Part shown: piece by piece, positions 1-8,882 of the stretch
Layout of the letters: each line of letters begins with the position of its first letter
Position numbering within the stretch: the stretch's first letter is position 1
Position numbers and translations under genes: made by a program
NCBI GenBank assembly: GCA_020635075.1
Contig: JACKAM010000001.1
Coordinates: 558,001 to 622,000, forward strand
DNA: 64,000 nucleotides
Direction of reading: 5' to 3'
Source: Pseudobdellovibrionaceae bacterium
GTDB lineage: Bacteria; Bdellovibrionota; Bdellovibrionia; Bdellovibrionales; UBA1609
The notes under the pieces: model-generated
Databases searched by the model: none
What the model saw: the letters and a program-made list of their open reading frames with translations, nothing else
What the model was told of the DNA's origin: nothing

Positions 1-1854
1 AACGATGGAATCCATCTCTGACTTTCCTGTAAGCCAGCGGTTGATAATCTCACGGCACTGAGAAAGAGGGGAGCGGTTAAGGAAGACTCGAGTCGCATCG
101 TCGACCTCAAAGCCCTCATCAAACAGGTGGAGATACTCCTCAGAAGGCCTCTCCCAATGGTGGTCTTCCCCGTCCACGGCATCTTCCAGGCGACGCTTAA
201 AGAGTTCCGAGCTAATTTTCTTACCCAAGTCAAATTGGCCCAACCATTTGAAAAAGCTATTGAGGAGCATGGTGAGGATGGAGCCAGTGAATAAAGTCGG
301 GCAAATGATGAGGTCCAAGAGGCTGCTGGTGTTCTTGTTAACAAGTTTTTTGCCATTCTCGGGTAGCCAGGAATCCGAAACAACCAGAAGTTCCTCTTTC
401 CACTTGCGAGCCTCAATAGCAATTAGCAGAAGGTTTAGGTAAACGACCAAATCCCAGACCATATGGTAAATGATGGCTTCGCGGACCATATCTTGAGTGG
501 CATGTAGAAGTGCCCATTCTGAGAAGAACAAAATACTCAAGCGCCGGGAAGTCGCCTGTACTTCTTTTTGTTTGGCTCGCACCGTATCCAAATTTCGCGA
601 CAAGAGGATGCGCCCCATGATGCCACTTAAGGCCATGCGGAAAATGCGGTAGAAGAGATAGATTTCTAAATAAGGAAGAAAAGACGACAGCTCTCTCAGG
701 TCCGTTGACCTAAGGAGTCCCGAGATCAACCACAAGCTGATGAGGGCGAAAATCCAGGGGAGGTAAGGATTCAGTCTGTTGATCCACAAGGCCAATGTCG
801 TACGCGTCTTAAAATTGAGTGAGCTGCGAGTGAAAAGCTTGGTGCGCCAGTTGTCGAGAAATTTAGAAAACCGGGTAAAGCTTTTAAACAGAAAGAAGGG
901 TGAAACTAAGAGAATCAACAGGAGAAAGAGCTGGCGGGCCAAGTCGACCCAGCCGCGCAGACCTCCTGTGACCTTCTTTTCCATGTCAAAAAACTTGGCA
1001 ATAAAGAAAGCCAGAAACCGGTAGGGAACAATCTGTACCTCGCGGGTTAGATCCCTCAGCCAATCTTCGTCCAGGTGCCAGACCGACATCTCATTTGCCT
1101 TTAGGCGAGCTGACAGGGTCTCCGCTCGGACCTGGCCGGCATTAAGCAGAAGTCCCACTGAGATCTCGCGCGCGGACCTCTGCAGTTTTTCCACTTTGCC
1201 AATGAGTTCGGCTCTTTCCTTTTCAGCCTGTTGTTGGGACTCAAGGATGGTTTTAATCAATTCCTTTTCGTCATTACCCGAAGTCTTAAAAGCTTCGGGT
1301 GGGGAAGGTAGTTCAGGAACTTCCACCTCATCCGTCGCCTCTAGAAGATCAGAGAGGGTTTGATCCACAATTTCACGCCAAATGGCGTTGGCACGGACAT
1401 AGAACTTTTCCCTCAAGGGGCGTGAAGTTTGTTTGAGATCCTGGCCATCAATTTCTCGAATCTCATCAATCAATCCGCGAATGTGTTTGAGCTCAGCCTG
1501 GCCGCGCTCGGATTTTTCTTTCTTTATGAGTGCCAGATTTTCCCGGTAACCCTCAAGTTCTGCCAAATACTGATTGAGAATGCGAGCCCCTGACTCCCGA
1601 GCCTCTTTGGCCTTTTGTTCGGCCAAGACCTTTCGCTCACGTGCCTCTGACTGCTCCGATTCGGCCTCTTTTTCCGCCTCTTCCAGATCACTCATGGCCT
1701 GGCTATGCTGCTCCACCTCCTCTTGGGCCTTCTTAAGAGGCGCCGAAATGTCCTTATTTTCAGCGTCAGGGAGCTGAGCAAAGGAAGTTGCTGGAGTGAG
1801 AAGAAGCCCAAGCAGGGTCAAAACTGTGACAGCTAAGTGTGATACGGGTGCCAT
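1..1854 (-). CDS. Coiled-coil, multi-pass membrane protein (C-terminus beyond the window)
   Basis: This open frame runs without a stop from an ATG at 1854 to the left edge, about 618 codons. An AGAAGGA ribosome site lies 5 nt upstream of the ATG. Residues 1-26 look like a Sec signal peptide ending TSFAQ. Roughly residues 35-150 are Glu/Lys/Ala-rich and should form a coiled coil, and a second charged helical stretch covers about 205-240. Several hydrophobic segments follow between about 300 and 540. After the last one the chain becomes soluble and acidic, and then leaves the window. The order (exported coiled coil, then helices, then a cytoplasmic domain) resembles large mechanosensitive-channel-like or membrane NTPase proteins. 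No MscS or Walker motif is visible in the part present, so I do not assign a function. Confidence 0.75.
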   Translation of the reverse strand, partial: MAPVSHLAVTVLTLLGLLLTPATSFAQLPDAENKDISAPLKKAQEEVEQHSQAMSDLEEAEKEAESEQSEARERKVLAEQKAKEARESGARILNQYLAELEGYRENLALIKKEKSERGQAELKHIRGLIDEIREIDGQDLKQTSRPLREKFYVRANAIWREIVDQTLSDLLEATDEVEVPELPSPPEAFKTSGNDEKELIKTILESQQQAEKERAELIGKVEKLQRSAREISVGLLLNAGQVRAETLSARLKANEMSVWHLDEDWLRDLTREVQIVPYRFLAFFIAKFFDMEKKVTGGLRGWVDLARQLFLLLILLVSPFFLFKSFTRFSKFLDNWRTKLFTRSSLNFKTRTTLALWINRLNPYLPWIFALISLWLISGLLRSTDLRELSSFLPYLEIYLFYRIFRMALSGIMGRILLSRNLDTVRAKQKEVQATSRRLSILFFSEWALLHATQDMVREAIIYHMVWDLVVYLNLLLIAIEARKWKEELLVVSDSWLPENGKKLVNKNTSSLLDLIICPTLFTGSILTMLLNSFFKWLGQFDLGKKISSELFKRRLEDAVDGEDHHWERPSEEYLHLFDEGFEVDDATRVFLNRSPLSQCREIINRWLTGKSEMDSIV

Positions 1855-2019
1855 AGATTCCTTCTGAGTAATTGAGTGAAATGAATCTATTCGTTCCTTC
1901 ATCCCAATTCAAACATAATGCAGTGGACGCCTTGTTGGTAACAACAAAGCGTCAAATAGGGAGGAGATCAGGTTCTGGGCGAAAGGATCAAGGGCTCGCA
2001 ATGGGCGTCCCGTATGGAC

Positions 2020-3540
2020 CTACCTGATTCGTACACGTCCCACGGCCCAGTCGGCACCGAAGTCTTTTTCCCCAGTGCCATATTGGGTTTGGGTGATGTA
2101 GCCAAAATAGAGATAAAGCTGTTCCTGCTGACCTTCGCGAACTGTGGCCAAACTTGGTTCACTCACAGCCACAACCCTTCCGGCGCGACCGGCATTGATG
2201 GTCCAAGGAAGCCGAGTCAGAGGGGCCATGATTTGCCTTTCTGGCGACCAAGATTCCAGTAGGGCCGGGTCGGCCCCTTCGCTCAGGTCAGAGGCACAAA
2301 GCCCGGTGTTGCACATATAGTAAAGTGTGTTGCCAAAGAAATGGGGCATGGTCTCCCCGCGGTCCACTTGGCTGACGGGAACCCTTTTGGGTGGGCCAAA
2401 TCCGGCGCCAATGCGGTCGGCAAAAAATAAATCGTCAGATTGGCGCTCGTTATCAAACCAAATTCGAGTGGGGGTGATTTGAGGGTTGCCAAACTCACAG
2501 TCGAGTTGGCCGCAAACTGGAACAGGATCAATGTTGGCCTTAACGGCAGCAAAATTCACCAACTTAGAATCCTGATATTCGCCAATTTTGACTTCCTGAC
2601 CGAGGCGCACTAGAGCGCCGTAGATGTCATTATTAGTTTCGGGTTGCTCCCCTAGTTCGTTCCAGGAAAAAAAGATCGCCGCGAAGTCCCCAAAGGTCCA
2701 ATCAAAGGTAAACCCATAGGTCTGCTGCCAGGAGTAGCCATCGGCATCAATACCCATCACAAAGGGCTCGGCGTAGCTGCCGTCGGGCTGAAGCCGAAAA
2801 CCGAAGCTCGCCACGGGAGGTGTTGCAATGGGAAAAGGCGAGGTTTTCGGGTCATAGTTGAGGGATGGAATTCGATGGTCAATTTCAGTGTGACTTAATA
2901 TCCGGTCCGCACCAAAAAGTCCGGGCCGCTCCACACCGGAAAAATCATAAAAGTTGCTGTTACAGGCCGGGTGTTGGTAGTCGTGGCCGTTCACCGCACA
3001 GTAGCCGAAATCAATAGGGCTATAAGAGCCCACGATGACAAAGCGTCCATCTGGACTGACCTCAGGACTGTCTTCCATGCCGCGAGTGTTTATGAGGCCG
3101 CCTAGCTTTTCCGGCTGTCCTAGTCGAGGGTCAATAACATCAACGATCAGGGCTGTCTTTGAAGTGGTGTAACCAAATACTTTGGAAACAAGATGGATCT
3201 CACCAGAAAACACATCGTCAAACTCGTCCCTCTCGGGTGGGGTTAAAATGCTGCGGTAAATGCCCTTGTGGGTGGGGTCGCCAGTGAGAGCGTAAAGATC
3301 TTCTGTCGGTGTGAGTTCGCCGTGGTCGGCTTCAAATGTCACAGGAAGACCGGGCAAGGGTATAACCCAAACACCAAATAGAGAGTAGGTGAGGGTGGAG
3401 TACACCACGACGCGTTTGTCCTCACGGCGATCCAAATGAATGCCAAAACCGACGGGGTCCGCCATGGCGGAGGCTGCCTTGAGAACTGTGAGAACTAGAA
3501 CCAGGCGCACCATCAGGCGCACAAATAGTTGATTAAGCAT
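2020..3540 (-). CDS. Secreted protein with a PD40-like beta-propeller signature, function unknown
   Basis: The frame extends to 3624, but the ATG at 3540 (protein starting MLNQLFVRL) is the better start. It has a GGGAAAG ribosome site and opens directly into a signal peptide ending around ASAMA-DP. The mature protein (about 480 residues) is beta-rich. It contains a segment reading EDSPEVSPDGRFVIVGSY, the typical strand-turn-strand of TolB/PD40 propeller blades. Four Cys in a 'CAVNG...HPACNSN' and 'VCGQLDCEF' context suggest disulfides in the periplasm. It has no operon partner: 3731 is divergent. A periplasmic or surface propeller is an inference from the motif; the ligand is unknown. Confidence 0.75.
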   Translation of the reverse strand: MLNQLFVRLMVRLVLVLTVLKAASAMADPVGFGIHLDRREDKRVVVYSTLTYSLFGVWVIPLPGLPVTFEADHGELTPTEDLYALTGDPTHKGIYRSILTPPERDEFDDVFSGEIHLVSKVFGYTTSKTALIVDVIDPRLGQPEKLGGLINTRGMEDSPEVSPDGRFVIVGSYSPIDFGYCAVNGHDYQHPACNSNFYDFSGVERPGLFGADRILSHTEIDHRIPSLNYDPKTSPFPIATPPVASFGFRLQPDGSYAEPFVMGIDADGYSWQQTYGFTFDWTFGDFAAIFFSWNELGEQPETNNDIYGALVRLGQEVKIGEYQDSKLVNFAAVKANIDPVPVCGQLDCEFGNPQITPTRIWFDNERQSDDLFFADRIGAGFGPPKRVPVSQVDRGETMPHFFGNTLYYMCNTGLCASDLSEGADPALLESWSPERQIMAPLTRLPWTINAGRAGRVVAVSEPSLATVREGQQEQLYLYFGYITQTQYGTGEKDFGADWAVGRVRIR

Positions 3541-3730
3541 AGCTTTCCCTTTCCCCGTATTTGCTTCTAAGGGATAAACGAGACAGCGCTCCAAAATGTG
3601 CCAAAAAAACAGGCAAAATCGCATTACTTTGTAAAAGAACGCAGGGAACCCACTGTTGACACTTTTTTACCCTCGGGGTGTGCTGTCTCCCTATGGCAAG
3701 TAAGCCAATTAATAATCCAAAGGGGGATTT

Positions 3731-4174
3731 ATGTTTGCAAAGTCAGTGATGACTATTTTGGTTGCTGGACTCAGTGCTGTGGCAATGGCTTGTCCAAATC
3801 TGTCTGGTACTTTTGAGTGCAACTATGAAGGTGAAATCGAGACCATGACCGTCAGCCAATCTGTGGTCAATGGCGTGACTCACTTTAATATTGATGGAGA
3901 CGTTTTGATTGCTGATGGTAACACCCACCAAATGCCCAACACCGGCCCTGAAGAGCAAGCCACCTACCGCGCCAATTGCGCCGGTGCACAGGTGAACATG
4001 GAGTTCTTTAGCCTGATTTTTGATGGCGGCAACAAAATTGGTCAGGTTAACGGCAACGGCACGATGAGCCTAGATGGCAATAGTGATTTGGTTCAGGACA
4101 TCAAGGGTACGGTGGTCATCGATGGGCAAGGGAACTTCCCCATTGATCAGCTCATGACCTGCCAGCGCATTTAA
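3731..4174 (+). CDS. Small secreted protein, function unknown
   Basis: The 147-residue product opens with a clear signal peptide (MFAKSVMTILVAGLSAVAMA) followed by CPNLSG. The mature part is about 127 residues, beta-rich, with four Cys that could form two disulfides, and no lipobox spacing that would make the first Cys a convincing lipid anchor. The start is supported by an AAAGGGGG ribosome site. A TTGACA hexamer at 3656-3661 is a plausible -35 element for this single gene, though the matching -10 is poor. A strong bidirectional terminator follows at 4211. I do not recognise the family. Confidence 0.8.
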   Translation: MFAKSVMTILVAGLSAVAMACPNLSGTFECNYEGEIETMTVSQSVVNGVTHFNIDGDVLIADGNTHQMPNTGPEEQATYRANCAGAQVNMEFFSLIFDGGNKIGQVNGNGTMSLDGNSDLVQDIKGTVVIDGQGNFPIDQLMTCQRI

Positions 4175-4210
4175 AATTGCGTGAGAAGTATGGCTCATTA
4201 CTTATGGGTC

Positions 4211-4242
4211 AAAAAAAAGCGACGCCTAGGCGTCGCTTTTTT
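4211..4242. terminator. Bidirectional rho-independent terminator
   Basis: A perfect GCGACGCC/GGCGTCGC stem has an A-run on one side and a T-run on the other, so it works on both strands. It separates the convergent genes ending at 4174 (+) and 4285 (-). Confidence 0.9.
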
Positions 4243-4284
4243 CTTTAGTGGGTGACAGGATTATAACCCAAATCACAAACCTAC

Positions 4285-4905
4285 TTAAAGCTCCAGGTAG
4301 TCAATCGACACGCCACCAAACTGACAGGACTTGATGTTGGTCAGGACCTTTACCCGCGCAGACTTGCCGTCGCGGTTTTTGATCTTTCCCTGCACAAAAA
4401 CATAGGAGTAGATGTAAGGATCACGCAGCTCCACGGATGAGCTTTCCGCTTCAAACTCCAGGCCAAAGGACTTCATTTTCCTCTCGGCGAGTTTCATGGC
4501 CTCACCGGTGCACTTGTAGTTTTCAGCCAGCGAGTCTTTGCTCCAGCCTTCGCTTTTGCAGTAGAGGTCGCCATCGTAAACATGGGCAATGGGTGTTTTA
4601 AGATCATAGGAGTAAATCACTCCGTAGGTGTTGCCGCCGTCGCAGCTGTCATCTGTGGTGTGAAAGTCCCACAGGTATTGTCCATCCACTTTAATGAGTG
4701 TTTGTGAAACTGTGCCCAGGCACTCAGTCACATCAAAACCAACCAAGACGTCAAAGTTGTACCAGTTAGATTTGTTGAGAACATTGCCCTTGCGGAGGAC
4801 CTGATATTCTCCTTCGGATTTTTGGATAGTCTTACAAAGATCTTCGCTGGCCCAGGCAGAGCTTGCCAGGGCAATTGTGGCCACGAGAGCCCAAACTGCT
4901 TTCAT
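4285..4905 (-). CDS. Secreted protein, function unknown
   Basis: This is a 206-residue product with a signal peptide (MKAVWALVATIALASSAWA, cleavage before SEDLC). The ATG is preceded by a GAGGGGG ribosome site. The mature protein has Cys residues spread along its length and a beta-rich C-terminal half. It has no recognisable catalytic motif. It is transcribed alone and ends at the shared terminator at 4211. I do not recognise the family. Confidence 0.78.
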   Translation of the reverse strand: MKAVWALVATIALASSAWASEDLCKTIQKSEGEYQVLRKGNVLNKSNWYNFDVLVGFDVTECLGTVSQTLIKVDGQYLWDFHTTDDSCDGGNTYGVIYSYDLKTPIAHVYDGDLYCKSEGWSKDSLAENYKCTGEAMKLAERKMKSFGLEFEAESSSVELRDPYIYSYVFVQGKIKNRDGKSARVKVLTNIKSCQFGGVSIDYLEL

Positions 4906-5059
4906 TATTTTCCCCCTCAGTTGTTATCCCAAGCTGTATGTAGGACCAACCAAGGGGCTTGTAAATCACGGGGGCAGGCTGCACTTCTTTACAGGGGTAG
5001 ATAGAAATTCACCGAGAAAGAAGTACTCGAAATGGAGCACGGAGTCTCAGGAGGTGGCT

Positions 5060-6208
5060 TCAGTTTGTTGATGTTATGTGGTCCCGGAGCACTTTATTGA
5101 ATGGGAACCCCAGGTCTTCGACGATTCTGCAGCCGCCGGGTCCCAGACTGAAGTTCACCACGGGGATTCTCTCCGCCGGCTTGTCACCGAAGCCATCCAG
5201 GTAGATGTAATCCAACCCCTCAACGAACTGGTCTTGCTCCTCCAAGCTCGCGGACATGCTTAGGTCGATCCTGACCGAGAAATCATAGGGCGTACCATCG
5301 GCCTTGGGTGCCCAGAGGGAGCGGGCCAAAAAGTTGCGAATCTGCTTACTGAGGGCATCGATTTGTTTTTGGTAACAGAGTCTGGTTTGAGGGCCCACCT
5401 GGATGTGCTGATAGCCATCCCTCCATGCTGGGATCTTGATTTCCACTCCGGCCTGAAAGGGATTATAGGATGTCCACTCCACTTTGAGTTCGCTGGGAAG
5501 AGCAGATTGAATGACCAGGGGCTCAGGAGGATCGCCGACCAAACGAAGGCGGGGGACAATTCCATGATCTCGATAGTAGGCATCCCAAAGTTCGGCGCGG
5601 CCCTTCTCATCAGCCAAAGGCAAAAGGAAATTAAGGATGCGCTTGGGATCTTTTTTGATAACCATCTGGGCATTACCGTTTTGGCACTTCAGGCCCCGGG
5701 TGCCCATATCACTGCCCATGGCTTGGGAGAAGAACAAGTTCATTTCAGGCGTGTAGTGATCTGTATCGTAAAGTACCTGGTGGCCCTTGCCCATTTGCGA
5801 CCAAAAAAATCCGCCCAGCATCGACTCACGATCAATCCGCACTTCGGCCATGCAGGCGGGAAGCTGACTACGAACAAGGAGCATAGGGGAGATGATAAGC
5901 CGCAGAGGTGCCGAACCCTCATTGAATTCATATATGGGGAAATTGAGTTGGTAAATCATCTGCGGCGTGATGGCTCCGGGAGGTATCGAGCTTTGCTCGA
6001 TTTTCCGGATGAGGGCTTCCGGGTATTTGAGCCCATCCCGGCTCACGTATTTGGGAAGGGGAATGTCCAAGAAGGCCTGGGCTCGCTGGGGAATAAAGAG
6101 AGAGAAGAAAAACAGAAGCAGGAGCAAGGCCGACAGCCAACGCCAGTACTCTGGTCCCAAGGATGGAATGTTCACAGGCTCCCTGTGTAGATCTTGCAGT
6201 CCGGCCAT
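5060..6208 (-). CDS. Membrane-anchored periplasmic protein, function unknown
   Basis: The frame opens at 6238, but the ATG at 6208 (MAGLQDLHREP) has an AAGGAG site at the right distance and is preferred, giving 382 residues. A single hydrophobic segment at about residues 24-45 (WLSALLLLLFFFSLFIP) follows a short cytoplasmic N-terminus. Either it anchors the protein or it is cleaved after QRAQA. The rest is soluble and presumably periplasmic. It lies 127 nt after the gene ending at 6336, with a terminator between them, so it is probably its own unit. No known domain is recognised. Confidence 0.72.
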   Translation of the reverse strand: MAGLQDLHREPVNIPSLGPEYWRWLSALLLLLFFFSLFIPQRAQAFLDIPLPKYVSRDGLKYPEALIRKIEQSSIPPGAITPQMIYQLNFPIYEFNEGSAPLRLIISPMLLVRSQLPACMAEVRIDRESMLGGFFWSQMGKGHQVLYDTDHYTPEMNLFFSQAMGSDMGTRGLKCQNGNAQMVIKKDPKRILNFLLPLADEKGRAELWDAYYRDHGIVPRLRLVGDPPEPLVIQSALPSELKVEWTSYNPFQAGVEIKIPAWRDGYQHIQVGPQTRLCYQKQIDALSKQIRNFLARSLWAPKADGTPYDFSVRIDLSMSASLEEQDQFVEGLDYIYLDGFGDKPAERIPVVNFSLGPGGCRIVEDLGFPFNKVLRDHITSTN

Positions 6209-6258
6209 AGCCAGCTCCTTCTCTTTCGAGTTGATCATCTTTGCTGAAAGGTAGGAGC

Positions 6259-6300
6259 AAAAAAAGTGCCAGCCCTTGTCTGATTAGACAAGGGCTGGCC
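6259..6300 (-). terminator. Rho-independent terminator of the 6336-7892 gene
   Basis: A 14-bp perfect stem (AGCCCTTGTCT and its complement) with a 4-nt loop is followed on the minus strand by a run of seven T. Confidence 0.88.
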
Positions 6301-6335
6301 GAGGGGTATTCACGGGGGATTGGGGTCAATCTTGA

Positions 6336-7892
6336 TTAGCGATCACCACCGCGCTGCCAGCGATCTTCCTCTTCCTGTTCCCAGCGGGACCGGGAGCCAG
6401 ATGTCTTTCCGCCATCTTTGTCGACGGGGAACTGCTGCTGACAGAGGGCCGTGATTTCAGCATCGTACTGCTGAAAGGTGGGTATCGAACCCTTAGGGCA
6501 ATAGTTCAACTTCATGGCTGCATCAAAACCGTTGCTCAAAGCACAGATCAAATGATCAGCCAGGCGCTCAAGCTTTCTTTGGTCAGACCACTTCTCCGCT
6601 TTAAGAGTTCCAGTGATACGGTCGCGTGCATAGGTCTCGCCAGTGCTGGAGAGCGGGGCAAATATTTGCGCCAGTTGCACAAATGCCTGCTGGAACAATC
6701 GGGTGCGGGCACTAAAGCTATCCACTGCGCGCTTAAGTTGAACGTGATTCACGTATTGCACAAACTTGTAGGCAGACTCGCGAAGATTCTCTTCTTCAGT
6801 GGTGTCAGGGCGGCGGAAGTCCATGTAGAAATTCCAGTCGGCCTGGGCGCGGGCATAGATGTCATGAAGGCGATCATCAATACGGCGTTTTTCTGCATCT
6901 CGCGCCTTTTCCTCAGCCGACCGTCTGTCCTCAGTGTGTTTATAGGGATCAAAATAGCGAGGGAATTGCTCCGGTGGAGCCTTGAAGTCCCTTGCTTCTG
7001 TGCCGTTACAGTAATCGTTGGTTCGCTTAAGGTGAGGCTTTTTTGCAGCCTCGGCGCAAACCTCGGCAACCAAAATGTCGCCATAGTGGATGTAGCGCTC
7101 CAGCTCCACATAGCGGCCAAGACCGGGGTGTTCATCCAGGCGCCCTTTGGCATCGGTGGGGCTGCCTAAAATCAACGCCGCCGTGACTTCCCAAATCGAC
7201 TGATTGCTGATCTCTTGTTTGTAGTTAACCTGCAATTTGCGAAAGGTCTCGTGTACCAAAATACCAGCTCGCGATTCAACTCCCAGTCGGGAGTAAACGC
7301 CAACATTAATCACGGCCCCATAGTAGCCATGAAAGATGGAGGCCACATTGAGCTGAGCACTAGGTAGTTCGTTCATCAGAACGATAGGTCTCTGGTCCAC
7401 GCAGTTAAAATTCAAATCTCGATTGGTGTAGGAAAACCTGAGCGTCTCCATTTCCTGAAGGAGCATTCGAGTGAGGACAGGAGAGTTTTGTTCCCAAGTC
7501 TTGATTCGTTGTGTGGCCAGCTGGAATTCATCCGAGGCCTTAAGGGCTTCGGGCTTCACATGATCGTAGCCTAGCCTCTCCACATAGGGGCCCAGGTTCT
7601 GAGGGATCATCGATCCCTTTAGGTTGGGCACAAACCGAGATTGGAACTGATCATTAACCAATAAGAAGTCCACCAGTTCCGGCTGCTCGCCGGGGCGTTT
7701 TTCAAACACGGTTCCACCACCGCTGGAAATGCCTCCGGCCAAGGTGCCGATCTTATCTTTGGGGAAACGGTTAGTTCCCATTTTAGCTTTGACGTCTTTG
7801 CCGCGAAAAAAATCCTTCAGGTCCCAGCCATAGGCGGGGCTTGCTGAGAGAAGTATGGGGAGGGCAACGAGGCCCGCAATAAGTGCTTTCAT
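6336..7892 (-). CDS. Large secreted protein, function unknown
   Basis: I place the start at 7892 (MKALIAGLVALPILLSASPAYG), five codons inside the longest frame, because it begins with the signal peptide and follows an AGGTAGG ribosome site. The product is 518 residues. After a Gly-rich turn (GGISSGGGTVFEK) the protein is mostly helical. A highly charged stretch (about 320-345, EDRRSAEEKARDAEKRR) is likely coiled coil, and a second charged tail is rich in Arg, Glu and Trp. The segment RAGILVHETFRKL resembles a protease HExxH only superficially, since the second His is missing. No function is assigned. Confidence 0.75.
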   Translation of the reverse strand: MKALIAGLVALPILLSASPAYGWDLKDFFRGKDVKAKMGTNRFPKDKIGTLAGGISSGGGTVFEKRPGEQPELVDFLLVNDQFQSRFVPNLKGSMIPQNLGPYVERLGYDHVKPEALKASDEFQLATQRIKTWEQNSPVLTRMLLQEMETLRFSYTNRDLNFNCVDQRPIVLMNELPSAQLNVASIFHGYYGAVINVGVYSRLGVESRAGILVHETFRKLQVNYKQEISNQSIWEVTAALILGSPTDAKGRLDEHPGLGRYVELERYIHYGDILVAEVCAEAAKKPHLKRTNDYCNGTEARDFKAPPEQFPRYFDPYKHTEDRRSAEEKARDAEKRRIDDRLHDIYARAQADWNFYMDFRRPDTTEEENLRESAYKFVQYVNHVQLKRAVDSFSARTRLFQQAFVQLAQIFAPLSSTGETYARDRITGTLKAEKWSDQRKLERLADHLICALSNGFDAAMKLNYCPKGSIPTFQQYDAEITALCQQQFPVDKDGGKTSGSRSRWEQEEEDRWQRGGDR

Positions 7893-8002
7893 CCTACCTG
7901 ACTCCAAATAAATTGAGGTCTCAGGTCTGCCGGCAGTAAGACCAAATTAAGGGTGACTATTTCAACCAATCACTTTCAGAGGGGGTTTTAACGTCCTCAC
8001 GA

Positions 8003-8029
8003 TTGACGCGCAATATAATCTTTTATAAT
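8003..8029 (+). promoter_or_regulatory. Predicted sigma-70-type promoter of the TIGR02147 gene
   Basis: TTGACG (8003-8008) and TATAAT (8024-8029) are separated by 15 bp, in a very AT-rich 90-bp stretch directly upstream of the gene at 8075. A second TATAAT at 8014 is too close to the -35. Confidence 0.55.
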
Positions 8030-8074
8030 ATATTTACAGATTAGTTATATAATTATAAATTAATAGCGTGATAT

Positions 8075-8875
8075 ATGAGTATTTTTAAATATTTAGACTA
8101 TAAAGAATATCTCAAGAAAACCATCGATAAAAATGCCAAAATCTATGGCTACCGGGCCAAGTTGGCCGAGGCAGCCGGCTGCCAGCGGTCTTTTCTCTCT
8201 CAGGTCCTTCACTCAAGCCCCCATCTGACCTTGGAGCATGGGATTGGCCTTTGTCGCTACTGGCAGTTTAGCCCCATGGAGAGGGATTATTTTCTGGCTC
8301 TCGTTCAACTCGCCCGGGCCGGAAACGATGAGCTGAAGGATTACTTTAAAAGTCAGCTTGAGCGTATGAGACGGGAACAGGCCGATCTTTCACAGCGCTA
8401 TCGGCAAGAGGACATCACCCGCGGCGACGAATCGGCCATTTACTATTCGAGCTGGCACTATGCCGCCATTCATATGTTGTCGACCATTCCTGAGTTTCAG
8501 CACAAGCCCTCCACAGCCAAGCGTCTTCAGCTGCCCATGGCCGTTGTGGAAGAAGCCGCCCAAGTTCTTCAGCGTTTGGGCCTGGTCGAATCCCAGGGTG
8601 AGTATGTGCTGTCCACAAAGAAGTCCATTCACCTTTCCAAGAGTTCCTATTTGAATAATCTTAATCACTCTCTGTGGCGGCAAAAGATCAGCCAGGGACT
8701 TCTCACTCCCTATAGCCGCGATTTCCACTACACCGCCTTGTACACACTGAGCCGAGAGGACATGGATCATCTTCAACAAATGTTGGTGGAGTTTGTGGAC
8801 GCCACCCGCAAACTCGTCGCCCCCAGCAAAGAAGAAGAAATGGTCAGCCTCTGCTGCGATTTAATTCGTGTATAG
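8075..8875 (+). CDS. TIGR02147-family (DUF4423) regulator-like protein
   Basis: The 266-residue protein begins SIFKYLDYKEYLKK. It then carries a helix-turn-helix-like segment at about residues 28-60 (KLAEAAGCQRSFLSQVL) and the long helical C-terminal region characteristic of the TIGR02147 family. That family is multiplied in Bdellovibrio and Fibrobacter and is presumed to regulate transcription. Lengths of 260-290 are usual, so it is complete. It has its own AT-rich promoter region. The stop codon shares a base with the GGTACC of the hairpin repeat that was later split by IS30. The DNA target is not evident. Confidence 0.85.
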   Translation: MSIFKYLDYKEYLKKTIDKNAKIYGYRAKLAEAAGCQRSFLSQVLHSSPHLTLEHGIGLCRYWQFSPMERDYFLALVQLARAGNDELKDYFKSQLERMRREQADLSQRYRQEDITRGDESAIYYSSWHYAAIHMLSTIPEFQHKPSTAKRLQLPMAVVEEAAQVLQRLGLVESQGEYVLSTKKSIHLSKSSYLNNLNHSLWRQKISQGLLTPYSRDFHYTALYTLSREDMDHLQQMLVEFVDATRKLVAPSKEEEMVSLCCDLIRV

Positions 8876-8882
8876 GTACCAA

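Noticed and set aside
5363..6190. Plus-strand open frame of 275 codons
   Set aside because: It lies antisense within the gene at 5060-6208, which has a signal or membrane segment and a good ribosome site; the antisense frame has neither.
6336..7892. Metalloprotease suggested by LVHETFRKL
   Set aside because: The second His of HExxH is missing and no further zinc ligand is apparent.
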